Assembly: GCF_900111885.1 (NCBI RefSeq)
Contig: NZ_FOKG01000008.1
Location: 62,001 to 126,000 of the forward strand
Source: Amycolatopsis marina
GTDB taxonomy: Bacteria > Actinomycetota > Actinomycetes > Mycobacteriales > Pseudonocardiaceae
Direction of reading: 5' to 3'
DNA length: 64,000 bases
Within the stretch, counting starts at the first letter, position 1. Every line of letters begins with the position of its first letter. Under the pieces are notes generated by a model. That model had not been told where the DNA came from. It searched no databases and was given only the letters and a program-made list of their open reading frames with translations. Positions 53,958-62,924 of this stretch are shown here, in pieces. A program made the translations under genes and the position numbers.

Positions 53958-55676
53958 GTGACTGCGCGTAACACCACCACGGGCCAGGACAGTACGGAAC
54001 ACGACTACGACGTGGTCGTGGTCGGCAGCGGGTTCGGTGGCAGCGTCGCCGCCCTTCGCCTGACCGAGAAGGGCTACCGCGTCGCGGTGATCGAGGCGGG
54101 CAGGCGTTTCGCCGACGACGAGTTCGCCAAAACGTCCTGGGACCTGCGTCGCTACCTGTGGGCGCCGCAGCTCGGCTGCTTCGGCATTCAGCGCATCCAC
54201 ATGCTCAAGGACGTCATGGTGCTGGCCGGTTCCGGCGTCGGCGGCGGGTCGCTGGTGTACGCGAACACGCTCTACCGGCCGCTCAAGCCGTTCTATCAGG
54301 ATCGGCAGTGGGCACACATCACCGACTGGGAGTCCGAACTCGCGCCGCATTACGACCAGGCCAGCCGCATGCTCGGGATCGTCACGAATCCCACGGTCAC
54401 CCCGTCGGACGAGGTCATGCGGAAGGTCGCGGCGGACATGGGCGTCGCCGAGTCCTACCACCCGACCCCCGTGGGTGTGTACTTCGGCAAGCCGGGGCAG
54501 CAGTCCGCCGACCCCTACTTCGGCGGGGTCGGGCCCGCTCGCACCGGCTGCACCGAGTGCGGCTCGTGCATGACCGGCTGCCGGGTCGGTGCGAAGAACA
54601 CACTGGTCAAGAACTATCTGTACCTGGCGGAGCAAGGTGGGGCGAAGGTCATCCCGCTGACCACCGTGACCGCGCTGCGTCCGCGCGGCGACGGCTCGTT
54701 CGAAGTCGACATCCGCAAGACCGGCACCACCTCCCGGCGCTTCACCCACACCCTCACCGCGGGCCAGGTCGTGCTCGCCGCCGGTACGTGGGGAACACAG
54801 AACCTCCTGCACTCCATGCGCGACAGTGGGACCCTGCCGCGGCTCTCCGACCGCCTCGGGGAACTGACCAGGACCAACTCCGAGGCCATCATCGGCGCGG
54901 GCCGGCCCAAGGTCGACCCCGAGCACGACTACAGCCGGGGCGTCGCGATCACCTCGTCGATCCACCCCGACGAGATCACCCACATCGAGCCGGTCCGCTA
55001 CGGCAAGGGCAGCAACGCGATGAGCCTGCTGCAGACCATCGCGACCGAGGGCGACTCCGGGGTGCCGCGCTGGCGCCAGGCGCTGCGGTTCATGGTCCGG
55101 CACCCGGTGCAGACCATGACCCTGCTCAACGGGCGCCGCTGGAGCGAGCGGACGGTGATCCTGCTGGTGATGCAGAGCCTGGACAACTCGATCACGACCT
55201 ACACCAGGCGCGGGTTGTTCGGTCGCCGCCGCTATACCTCGAGGCAGGGGCACGGCGAGCCGAATCCGAGCTTCATCAGGGCCGGGCACGAGGCGAACCT
55301 GCGCACCGCGGAGCACATCGGTGGCGTCGCGGGCGGGACCTGGGGTGAGATCTTCAACATCCCGCTGACCGCGCACTTCATCGGTGGGGCGCCGATCGCG
55401 GAGAGCGCGGAGAAGGGGGTCATCGACCCCTATCACCGCGTCTTCAACTACCCGAACCTTTCCGTGGTGGACGGCACGGCGATCACCGCGAACCTCGGTG
55501 TGAACCCGTCGTTGACGATCACCGCGCAGGCCGAGCGGGCGTTCTCGTACTGGCCGAACAAGGGCGAGGTGGACCCACGGCCCTCGCAGGCCGCGGGCTA
55601 CGTCCGCCTCGATCCGATCCCCCCGAAGAACCCCGCGGTCCCGGCGCACGCCCCCGGTGCCCTCCCGGCTCGCTGA
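53958..55676 (+). CDS. choD: GMC-family cholesterol oxidase (ChoD-like)
   Basis: 572 aa; GTG start. FAD Rossmann motif VVVGSGFGGSVAALRLTEKGYRVAVIEAG, a GSGVGGGSLVYANT GMC signature and the Cys-rich GCTECGSCMTGCRVGAKNTL typical of ChoD-type enzymes, with C-terminal GTAITANLGVNPSLTITA. No Tat or Sec signal, unlike secreted Streptomyces ChoA. M. tuberculosis Rv3409c sits in the same place. Steroid oxidation is the family assignment but true substrates of this subgroup are debated. Confidence 0.9.
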   Translation: MTARNTTTGQDSTEHDYDVVVVGSGFGGSVAALRLTEKGYRVAVIEAGRRFADDEFAKTSWDLRRYLWAPQLGCFGIQRIHMLKDVMVLAGSGVGGGSLVYANTLYRPLKPFYQDRQWAHITDWESELAPHYDQASRMLGIVTNPTVTPSDEVMRKVAADMGVAESYHPTPVGVYFGKPGQQSADPYFGGVGPARTGCTECGSCMTGCRVGAKNTLVKNYLYLAEQGGAKVIPLTTVTALRPRGDGSFEVDIRKTGTTSRRFTHTLTAGQVVLAAGTWGTQNLLHSMRDSGTLPRLSDRLGELTRTNSEAIIGAGRPKVDPEHDYSRGVAITSSIHPDEITHIEPVRYGKGSNAMSLLQTIATEGDSGVPRWRQALRFMVRHPVQTMTLLNGRRWSERTVILLVMQSLDNSITTYTRRGLFGRRRYTSRQGHGEPNPSFIRAGHEANLRTAEHIGGVAGGTWGEIFNIPLTAHFIGGAPIAESAEKGVIDPYHRVFNYPNLSVVDGTAITANLGVNPSLTITAQAERAFSYWPNKGEVDPRPSQAAGYVRLDPIPPKNPAVPAHAPGALPAR

Positions 55677-55678
55677 CC

Positions 55679-55700
55679 TGCAGTTAGCGGGCTAAATGCA
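55679..55700. repeat. Dispersed palindrome, copy 13
   Basis: Identical 22-bp unit to copy 12, two bases after the choD stop; followed by a decayed copy of the aldehyde dehydrogenase gene end. Confidence 0.9.
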
Positions 55701-55789
55701 CTTTTCCAGTGGGGGGCGCCGGTGAGGCCGGTGGCGCGTTCCACGCTCGGGCCGGTGCCTGTCCTCGGTGTGCACCCGGTTCGCTGACC
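55701..55789 (-). pseudogene. Duplicated remnant of the choD/aldehyde dehydrogenase junction
   Basis: On the minus strand this codes VERATGLTGAPHW, matching the real enzyme end VERVTVLTGVPL. On the plus strand its end codes VPVLGVHPVR-stop, resembling choD's end (APGALPAR-stop) and sharing CGCTGACCTGCAG with it. It is a 111-bp tandem copy of the gene junction, too short to be a gene. Confidence 0.7.
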
Positions 55790-55811
55790 TGCAGTTAGCG
55801 GGCTAAATGCA
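55790..55811. repeat. Dispersed palindrome, copy 14
   Basis: Same unit as copy 13, exactly 111 bp away, 4 bases from the aldehyde dehydrogenase stop. Confidence 0.9.
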
Positions 55812-55815
55812 TTTT

Positions 55816-57261
55816 CTAGAGGGGGACGCCGGTGAGGACGGTGACCCGCTCCACCGTCAGGTCGCGCATGGCGGGGAGGACGCCTTCGCGGCCGACGCCG
55901 GAGCCCTTCACGCCGCCGTAGGGCATCTGGTCGGCCCGGTACGAGGGCACGTCGCCGACGATGACGCCGCCGACGTCGAGGGTCGCGGCCGCCTCGAACG
56001 CCAGGCGCACGTCCCTGGTGAAGATGCCGGCCTGCAGGCCGTAGTCGGAGTCGTTCACCGCCGCGAACGCGTCCTGCGCCGAATCGACCACGGACACCGC
56101 AAGCACCGGGCCGAACACCTCCTCGGCCCACACCTTCGCCGAAGCCGGGACGTCGGCGAGCAGCGTCGGCTGCACGGTCGCGCCGTCCCGGGCGCCGCCG
56201 ACCAGCAGCGTCGCCCCGGCCTGGACGGCCTCGTCGACCCAGGACACGACCCGCTCCGCCGCGGCCTCGTCCACCACCGGCCCGACCGACACGGTGGTGT
56301 CGTACGGGTCCCCGGTCGCCTGCCCGCGCACCGCGGCCTCCAGCTTCGGCAGGAACTCCCCGGCGATCTCGCGTTCGACGATCACCCGCTGCACGGCGAT
56401 GCAGGACTGACCCGCCTGGTAGTTGCCGAAGGTGGCGATCCGCTCCGCCGCGCCCTCGAGATCCGGCCAGTCGGCGAGCACCACGGCGGCGGCGTTGCCG
56501 CCGAGTTCCAGCACCACGTGCTTGCGTGGGGCGGCGTCCGTGAGCGACCAGCCGACCGGACCGGAGCCGGTGAACGACACCACGGGCAGCCGCGGATCGC
56601 GCACCAGTCCGGCGGTCTCCTCGTTGCCGAGGGGAAGCACCGAGAACGCTCCCTCGGGCAGGTCGGTCTCGGCGAGGATCTCACCCAGGATCAGCGCCGA
56701 CAGCGGGGTCCGCGGCGCGGGCTTGATCACGATCGGGGCGCCGACCGCCAGCGCGGGAGCCACCTTGTGCGCGACCAGGTTCAGCGGGAAGTTGAACGGC
56801 GCGATGCCCAGCACGGGTCCGCGCGGGACGCGGGTCACCAGCGCGAGGCGCTCCTCGCCCGCGGGGTCACTGTCCAGGCGCTGCATCTCGCCGTTGAACC
56901 GGCGCGCCTCCTCCGCGGCGATCCGGAACACCGAGATCGCCCGGCTCACCTCGGCCTCGGCCCAGCGCAGCGGCTTGCCGTTCTCCGCGGTGATCACCTC
57001 GGCGATCTCGTCGGCCCGGGCCGCCAGCCCCCTGCTGACGTGCTCGAGCGCGGCTGCCCTGCTGTGCGCCGGTGCCCGGCGGAACTCCGCGGCGACGGCC
57101 GCCGCCGCGGCGACCGCGCGCTCCACCTGCTCCGCACCGGGAACGGCCACGGTGGCCACCTCGCTGCCGTCGAACGGATGGGTGACGACGAGGGTCCCCT
57201 CGCCCTGCTCGGCATGACCGGCGATCCAGGCTGGCCGGGGTTCCGGCGTGATCGTGTCCAT
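55816..57261 (-). CDS. NAD(P)-dependent aldehyde dehydrogenase
   Basis: 481 aa. ALDH superfamily: FNFPLNLVAHKVAPAL, FTGSGPVGW cofactor loop, catalytic Glu in ELGGNA and catalytic Cys in GQSCIAVQ, EEVFGPVLAV near the C-terminus. Resembles the succinate-semialdehyde/phosphonoacetaldehyde-type branch; substrate not deducible. Divergent from guaA. Not present between choD and guaA in the M. tuberculosis order as I recall it, so possibly acquired. Confidence 0.92.
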   Translation of the reverse strand: MDTITPEPRPAWIAGHAEQGEGTLVVTHPFDGSEVATVAVPGAEQVERAVAAAAAVAAEFRRAPAHSRAAALEHVSRGLAARADEIAEVITAENGKPLRWAEAEVSRAISVFRIAAEEARRFNGEMQRLDSDPAGEERLALVTRVPRGPVLGIAPFNFPLNLVAHKVAPALAVGAPIVIKPAPRTPLSALILGEILAETDLPEGAFSVLPLGNEETAGLVRDPRLPVVSFTGSGPVGWSLTDAAPRKHVVLELGGNAAAVVLADWPDLEGAAERIATFGNYQAGQSCIAVQRVIVEREIAGEFLPKLEAAVRGQATGDPYDTTVSVGPVVDEAAAERVVSWVDEAVQAGATLLVGGARDGATVQPTLLADVPASAKVWAEEVFGPVLAVSVVDSAQDAFAAVNDSDYGLQAGIFTRDVRLAFEAAATLDVGGVIVGDVPSYRADQMPYGGVKGSGVGREGVLPAMRDLTVERVTVLTGVPL

Positions 57262-57388
57262 GCCAGCACGGTATTCGGCCGGGGTGGTGCGCGCATGAAC
57301 AAATCCGGTCCGGGCAGGTCGGCCACGAGGCTGGGAACTCGACCTGGGACGATGAGCCCGCCCGGTCGTGTTGAGCAGGAGGTTCGCG

Positions 57389-58987
57389 GTGGCTAGTGCC
57401 GACTCCGCGGTAGGAAGTGCAACTGGAGAGGCAGGGGCGCCCGAGGGCCCCGTGCTGGTCGTGGACTACGGCGCGCAGTACGCGCAGCTGATCGCGCGGC
57501 GCGTGCGTGAAGCGCAGGTGTACTCGGAGGTCGTGCCGCACACGGCCGACGCGGGCGAGATCCTCGGCAGGAAGCCGTCGGCGATCATCCTCTCCGGCGG
57601 CCCGGCCAGTGTGTACGCCGAAGGCGCGCCTGCGATCGATTCCGCGCTGGTCGAGTCCGGTGTGCCGGTCTTCGGCATCTGCTACGGCTTCCAACTCCTC
57701 GCCGGCGCGCTCGGTGGCACAGTCGAGCACACTGGCGCGCGCGAGTACGGCCGCACCGACGTGCGCATCACCGGGGAAGGTGGTGTCCTGCACGGGGAAT
57801 TGCCCGCACGGCACCCGGTGTGGATGAGCCACGGCGACAGCGTCACCAAGGCCCCCGAAGGAGCGACGGTCACCGCGACCACCGACGGTGCCCCGGTGGC
57901 CGGTTTCGAGAACCGGGAACGTCGTTTCGCCGGGGTCCAGTACCACCCCGAGGTCGCGCACTCCCCGCACGGCCAGGAGGTCCTGCGTCGTTTCCTGCAC
58001 GACATCGCCGGTATCCGGCCACAGTGGACCACCGCGTCCATCGTCGAGGACCAGGTCGCCCGCATTCGCCAGCAGATCGGTGCGGGCAGGGCGATCTGTG
58101 GCCTGTCCGGCGGAGTGGACTCGGCCGTGGCCGCCGCACTGGTGCAGCGGGCCATCGGTGACCGGCTGACGTGTGTCTTCGTGGACCACGGTCTGCTGCG
58201 GGCGGGGGAGCGGACGCAGGTCGAACGTGACTTCGTGGCGGCGACCGGGGTGAACCTGGTCACCGTCGACGCCCGCGAGCGCTTCCTGGACGCGCTGGCC
58301 GGGTTCAGCGACCCGGAGGAGAAGCGCAAGATCATCGGCCGGGAGTTCATCCGGGTGTTCGAGCAGGCCGAGCGCGACCTCAAGGCGCAGGGCGACTACC
58401 GCTTCCTGGTGCAGGGCACCCTCTACCCGGACGTCGTCGAGTCCGGCGGCGGGACGGGCACCTCGAACATCAAGAGTCACCACAACGTCGGCGGGCTGCC
58501 GGACGACCTGCAGTTCGAACTGGTCGAACCGCTGCGCCTGCTGTTCAAGGACGAGGTCCGACGGGTGGGTCTCGAGCTGGGACTGCCCGAGACGATCGTG
58601 CACCGTCAGCCGTTCCCCGGCCCCGGCCTCGGCATCCGGATCATCGGTGAGGTGACCGCCGACCGGCTGGAGATCCTGCGCGCGGCTGACGCGATCGCCC
58701 GCGAGGAGCTGACCGCGGCCGGCCTGGACCGTGACATCTGGCAGTGCCCCGTTGTGCTGCTCGCCGACGTCCGCAGCGTGGGCGTGCAGGGCGACGGCCG
58801 CACCTACGGCCATCCGGTGGTGTTGCGACCGGTGTCCAGTGAGGACGCCATGACCGCAGACTGGACCCGCCTGCCCTACGACGTGCTCGAGCGCATCTCC
58901 ACCCGCATCACGAACGAGGTGGCGGAGGTGAACCGGGTGGTGCTCGATGTGACGAGCAAGCCACCCGGCACGATTGAGTGGGAGTGA
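57389..58987 (+). CDS. guaA: GMP synthase (glutamine-hydrolysing)
   Basis: 532 aa from GTG 57389 (AGGAGG 7-11 bases upstream; TTG 57368 rejected). Class I amidotransferase domain first ([12 protein letters not shown] with catalytic Cys, QYHPEVAHS), then the ATP pyrophosphatase P-loop [10 protein letters not shown] and the C-terminal dimerisation domain ending KPPGTIEWE. Turns XMP into GMP, completing the pathway begun by guaB upstream. Confidence 0.98.
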   Translation: MASADSAVGSATGEAGAPEGPVLVVDYGAQYAQLIARRVREAQVYSEVVPHTADAGEILGRKPSAIILSGGPASVYAEGAPAIDSALVESGVPVFGICYGFQLLAGALGGTVEHTGAREYGRTDVRITGEGGVLHGELPARHPVWMSHGDSVTKAPEGATVTATTDGAPVAGFENRERRFAGVQYHPEVAHSPHGQEVLRRFLHDIAGIRPQWTTASIVEDQVARIRQQIGAGRAICGLSGGVDSAVAAALVQRAIGDRLTCVFVDHGLLRAGERTQVERDFVAATGVNLVTVDARERFLDALAGFSDPEEKRKIIGREFIRVFEQAERDLKAQGDYRFLVQGTLYPDVVESGGGTGTSNIKSHHNVGGLPDDLQFELVEPLRLLFKDEVRRVGLELGLPETIVHRQPFPGPGLGIRIIGEVTADRLEILRAADAIAREELTAAGLDRDIWQCPVVLLADVRSVGVQGDGRTYGHPVVLRPVSSEDAMTADWTRLPYDVLERISTRITNEVAEVNRVVLDVTSKPPGTIEWE

Positions 58988-59013
58988 GCACACCGACCTG
59001 GGGGTAAAGGCGT

Positions 59014-59802
59014 ATGTGGATCTTGATCGGGCTCCTGCTGATCGCGGCGGGCGTGGGCGGGTTCTTCTACATGCAGCACACCAAGCGTGAACTGCACGCG
59101 ATGATCGGCACGGACACGCTGACGATCCCGCAGCTGGAGGACCTGCGCCGCATTTCGGACGACCTGGGTGCCAGGGGGGGCTTCCGGAAGGTCGCCGAGG
59201 TGGTGGGGACCGCGCACCCGCGGCCGGAGGGGGCGCTGGTCTCCGAGGTCAGCAAGAGCGAGTGCGTCTGGTACCGCTACCGCATCGATCGGCAGTACGA
59301 GCACGTCGAGTACCGCGACGGCAGGCGCTACCGCAGCAAGCGCACGGAGAAGGTCGTCGAGCACACCTCGGCGGAGGGGTACGCGCTCATCGACGAGCAG
59401 GGCCGCACCATCGGCGTTGATCCGAACGGGACCAATCCGGACGGGGTCGAGCAGTCGGTGAACCGGTTCGAGCCCCACCACGGTGGCGGCGGGCACTCCG
59501 AACTGTTCGGCATCCGGCTGCCCGCGGTGCTCGGTGGCGGGCGCGACTCGACGCTCGGGTACGAGTACAAGGAGTGGCTGATCCGTCCCGGCCGCAGGAT
59601 GTACATCCTCGGTGAGGTGCACGACAAGATCGGCCCGCTGGTCATCGGCAAGCCGGAGCAGGGAGGGCACTTCCTGATCTCCACCCGCACCGAGGACGAG
59701 TTGCGGGCCGACCGCGTCCAGCGGCACAAGTTCCTCGCCGTCGGCGTGATCGTCGCCGTCGTCGGCGGCATCGCGGCCGTCATCGGCGGTCTCGTGAGCT
59801 GA
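59014..59802 (+). CDS. Two-pass membrane protein with GIDE (MUL1-like) domain, no RING
   Basis: 262 aa. N-terminal membrane helix (WILIGLLLIAAGVGGFFYM), long outer or cytoplasmic loop and a second helix at about 238-260. The loop resembles the GIDE domain of mitochondrial MUL1: VVGTAHPRPEGALVSEVSKSECVWYRYRIDRQYEH early, and EWLIRPGRRMYILGEVHDK late. Eukaryotic MUL1 adds a C-terminal RING; here there is none, so no ligase activity is implied. Bacterial members are known as domain matches with no defined role. Confidence 0.8.
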   Translation: MWILIGLLLIAAGVGGFFYMQHTKRELHAMIGTDTLTIPQLEDLRRISDDLGARGGFRKVAEVVGTAHPRPEGALVSEVSKSECVWYRYRIDRQYEHVEYRDGRRYRSKRTEKVVEHTSAEGYALIDEQGRTIGVDPNGTNPDGVEQSVNRFEPHHGGGGHSELFGIRLPAVLGGGRDSTLGYEYKEWLIRPGRRMYILGEVHDKIGPLVIGKPEQGGHFLISTRTEDELRADRVQRHKFLAVGVIVAVVGGIAAVIGGLVS

Positions 59803-59818
59803 TCGGCCTGGCCACGAC

Positions 59819-59858
59819 ACGAAGCGGCCCCGGGGCGGGAACCCCGGGGCCGCTTCGT
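59819..59858. terminator. Terminator after the GIDE gene
   Basis: 17-bp arms (core GAAGCGGCCCCGGGG) with a 6-base loop; serves the plus-strand gene and possibly the facing minus-strand gene ending at 59876. Confidence 0.88.
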
Positions 59859-59875
59859 CGAGTGGTGTGCGGGCC

Positions 59876-60130
59876 TCAACAGCCCTTGCGTCCGCCGCGC
59901 ATCGACGCGCCGAGCATCAGGACGCCGACCAGTACCGCGCCGCCCGCCAGGATCCATCGCAGGTCGAACGACGGCAGCCAGCTGTCGCCGTCGGAGAGGA
60001 CGTAGGCCGAGATCAGCAGGGTGGCGACACCGGCCACCAGGGTGAACAGGTCCACCCCGCGCCGTGTGGGCTGCTCAGGAGCAGCCGGCTCGTCGTAGTC
60101 GTACGGGTTCGACGTGTCCGATTCAGCCAC
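59876..60130 (-). CDS. Small two-helix membrane protein
   Basis: 84 aa; GTG start overlapping the stop of the PspC gene by 8 bases. Short acidic, Pro-rich head (DYDEPAAPEQP) and two membrane helices (about 28-45 and 60-77). Co-translated with PspC; a membrane partner of unknown role. Confidence 0.75.
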   Translation of the reverse strand: MAESDTSNPYDYDEPAAPEQPTRRGVDLFTLVAGVATLLISAYVLSDGDSWLPSFDLRWILAGGAVLVGVLMLGASMRGGRKGC

Positions 60131-61427
60131 GGTGCACCTCAACATTTCCGGTCGTGGTCTGGACGTGCAGGGAGATGTTCAGGCCGCCCGGCCCGTCGCT
60201 GCCGACGTCGGTGCCGGTCACCGGGTCGTTGCCCACCCCGGATCGCTGCAGGCCGAGGCACTCGATGTTGCCGATGCCGTTCTCGCAGGTGAAGGTGACG
60301 TCCGCCGTCTCGGGCACGAGCACCGAACTGTTTCCCGCGCCGGTGCGGACCACAGTGCTCACCGCGCCGTTGTCCGGCAGGTTCCGCAGGTCCAGGTCGA
60401 TGTTGCCGAGGCTGCGCTCGTAGACCGGCTGCACTGCGGCGATGGTGCGGGGCGCTTCGGTCAACTCGCCGACGCCCCCTCGGAAGTCGTTGACCGGTGC
60501 CGAGGTGAGGAGCAGCCCGACGATCGACAGGGGGATCGCGAGGCCGACCAGACCGCGTCCGCCACGGGCGAAGGAACCCGCCACCATGCCGATGCCCAGC
60601 ACACCGAGCACCAGCCCGACGACGTGCTGCGGGGTGAACCAGGGTTCGCCCTCGGCGACCAGTACGGCGCCGACACCGGCGACCACCAGGGCGATGGCGA
60701 ACGTGAAGAGCCCGATCTTGGATCGCGGTGCCCGGGGTGCGGGCGGCTGCGGGGACGGCGGTGGTGTGTACGGGTCGGCCTGGGCGTCCGGCAGGTCCCA
60801 GGCCAGCGGGGCGGCACCCAGCGGATCCCAGGCGGGCGGGCCCGTGCCCGAACCTGACGCAGGCGCCGACACGGACGCCGCGGTGAACGATGCGGACTGC
60901 TCCTGCCAGTCCGTGCCCACCGGTCCCGCGACTCCACGCGGGGCAGGACGGTTCAGGTGACCCCGGCCGCGGTGCAGCAGGTAGAGCGCCGCGATCAGCA
61001 GGGCGAGCCAGATGAAGCCCCCACCGTCGAACCAGCCGCCGCCGGAGAACATCCAGCTGGCGGCCGGGAGCAGCGCGAGGCACAGAACGACGGTGAGCGC
61101 GGTGGAGGTGGAACTGCGACCGCGGCCGATCAGTCCCTCGATAGGCGCGACCTCGTCGCGCTCGTCCGCGAAGAACAGCCAGCCGAGGATGTAGAACATC
61201 AGCCCGACACCGCCGAACATGGTCGCCACGACCAGCGCCACCCGAACCACCACGGGATCGATGCCGTACCTGTTGCCGACAGCTGCGGCCACACCGGCGA
61301 TCTTGCGTCCGTGTTGCGGCCTGCGCGGTCTGCTCGCCCAGAAGTCCTTCACGGTGTCCTCGATGCCGCCCTGGGCAGGCGGACCCGAGCCCTGCGTTCC
61401 TGTCGCACCACTCATGTCATCGAGCAT
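60123..61427 (-). CDS. PspC-domain multi-pass membrane protein
   Basis: 434 aa from ATG 61427 (61415 possible). N-terminal PspC domain with a helix (RKIAGVAAAVGNRYGIDPVVVRVALVVATMFGGVGLMFYILGWLFF), further paired membrane helices, a Pro-rich loop and a C-terminal soluble part (RSLGNIDLDLRNLP, TFTCENGIGNIECLG) like the beta-type DUF4097/LiaF adhesin-like fold. Divergent from a kinase that also starts with a PspC domain: together they look like an envelope-stress sensing system. Confidence 0.87.
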   Translation of the reverse strand: MLDDMSGATGTQGSGPPAQGGIEDTVKDFWASRPRRPQHGRKIAGVAAAVGNRYGIDPVVVRVALVVATMFGGVGLMFYILGWLFFADERDEVAPIEGLIGRGRSSTSTALTVVLCLALLPAASWMFSGGGWFDGGGFIWLALLIAALYLLHRGRGHLNRPAPRGVAGPVGTDWQEQSASFTAASVSAPASGSGTGPPAWDPLGAAPLAWDLPDAQADPYTPPPSPQPPAPRAPRSKIGLFTFAIALVVAGVGAVLVAEGEPWFTPQHVVGLVLGVLGIGMVAGSFARGGRGLVGLAIPLSIVGLLLTSAPVNDFRGGVGELTEAPRTIAAVQPVYERSLGNIDLDLRNLPDNGAVSTVVRTGAGNSSVLVPETADVTFTCENGIGNIECLGLQRSGVGNDPVTGTDVGSDGPGGLNISLHVQTTTGNVEVHRG

Positions 61428-61541
61428 GCGTGACGCGGTCGACGCGCACATCGGGGAACTCCCCTGAGGTTTGCCGCCCCCCGGGTCAGGGTGACCGGAT
61501 CAGGGGTTTCCCTGATGAAACGGCCACATGGGCGTGCGAGC

Positions 61542-62924
61542 ATGGATGACGTGCAGGAACAGGCGACAGAAGAGGCAACGGCCTCCCCGACCGGCGCTGC
61601 CCGCACGCCGTCGCAGCCCGAGCAGGCGGACGGGGCCGTGCAGCCTGCCACCGGCACCGCGCTCACCGAGCCGCCCAAGATGTACCGGCGTCGTTCGGGG
61701 CGGGTGCTCGCCGGTGTCGCCAGCGGGCTCGCCGACCATCTCGGTGTCAAGGTGTTCTGGGTCCGGGTGGTGTTCGCCGTGCTGGCCGGGCTCGGGGGAG
61801 CCGGGCTGTTCGCGTACGGACTGCTGTGGGTGTTCGCACCGCAGCGGCCGAGCGAGGAGGAGCGGCAAGGCGACTCGCCCAAGGAACGCCAGCAGGCGTT
61901 CGGGCTGCTGGCGCTGGGTCTGGGGCTCGCCGTGGCCAGCGGAGCCATCGCCGGAGTCTTCAGCGGCTGGGCCGCGATCCCGATCGCCGTGGTCATCGTC
62001 GGTGCCGCGGTGGTGTGGCGGGAGGCCGACGAGTCACAGCGGCGCCGCTGGCGAGACGGGGCGAAGTCGGGGGTCGCGGGTGCCGTCGTCGGCGGCGGTG
62101 GCTGGTCGGCCGCGGTCCGGGTGCTCGCCGGAGTGGCCCTGGTGATGACCGGCATCGGTGTCGTGGTGCTGCGCAGCGGAAGCCTCGACCAGGTGCAGTT
62201 CGCCCTGATCGCGGTGCTGGCCACACTCGTCGGCGTCGCCGTGCTCACCGTGCCGTTCTGGTTGCGGCTCGTCGGGGATCTCGGTGAGGAACGCAGGGCG
62301 CGTATCCGGACCGAGGAACGCGCGGAGATCGCGGCGCACCTGCACGACTCGGTGCTGCAGACACTGGCGTTGATCCAGAAGCAGGCCGAGTCGCCCCGCG
62401 AGGTCGCCCGGCTCGCCCGCGGGCAGGAACGGGAGCTCCGTGGCTGGCTGTACGGCCCGTCGGGCTACGGCAAGCCGAAGGACGGCTCGGGCGAGCAGGC
62501 CGGTGGCCGGTTCTCTGCCGTGCTCGCGGCGGCCTGCGGAGAGGTGGAGGACGCCTTCGCGGTGTCGGTCCAGCAGGTTGTCGTGGGGGAGGCCGAGCTC
62601 GACGAGCCGCTGACCGCACTGGTGTACGCGGCCAGGGAGGCTATCGTGAACGCGGCCAAGCATGCGGGTGTGGACGAGGTGAGCGTCTACGCGGAGGTCG
62701 AGCCCGCCGCGGTGACCGTGTTCGTGCGGGACAGGGGCAAGGGGTTCGATCCGGACACCGTTCCGGGTGACCGGCACGGCCTCGCGGACTCGATCCGGGG
62801 CAGGATGGAACGCAACGGCGGATCGTGCCGGTTGCGCACGGCGCCAGGAGAGGGCACCGAGGTGCAGTTGGAGATGCCGTTGAAGATCGGCAAGGCGACC
62901 GCGTCGAGCGAGGGAGCATCGTGA
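61542..62924 (+). CDS. PspC-domain sensor histidine kinase (NarL/DesK type)
   Basis: 460 aa (start ATG 61542; 61515 possible). PspC domain (about 45-110, MYRRRSGRVLAGVASGLADHLGV), several membrane helices, then HisKA_3 with phospho-acceptor His268 in AAHLHDSVLQTLALIQ and an ATPase domain with REAIVNAAKHAG (N-box), DRGKGFDPD (G1) and GEGTEV. GTGA overlap with the response regulator gene, so a complete two-component pair. Confidence 0.93.
   Translation: MDDVQEQATEEATASPTGAARTPSQPEQADGAVQPATGTALTEPPKMYRRRSGRVLAGVASGLADHLGVKVFWVRVVFAVLAGLGGAGLFAYGLLWVFAPQRPSEEERQGDSPKERQQAFGLLALGLGLAVASGAIAGVFSGWAAIPIAVVIVGAAVVWREADESQRRRWRDGAKSGVAGAVVGGGGWSAAVRVLAGVALVMTGIGVVVLRSGSLDQVQFALIAVLATLVGVAVLTVPFWLRLVGDLGEERRARIRTEERAEIAAHLHDSVLQTLALIQKQAESPREVARLARGQERELRGWLYGPSGYGKPKDGSGEQAGGRFSAVLAAACGEVEDAFAVSVQQVVVGEAELDEPLTALVYAAREAIVNAAKHAGVDEVSVYAEVEPAAVTVFVRDRGKGFDPDTVPGDRHGLADSIRGRMERNGGSCRLRTAPGEGTEVQLEMPLKIGKATASSEGAS

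Noticed and set aside
56867-58993. 708-codon minus-strand open frame opposite guaA
   Set aside because: guaA is certain on the plus strand; the antisense frame has no family features and arises from GC bias.
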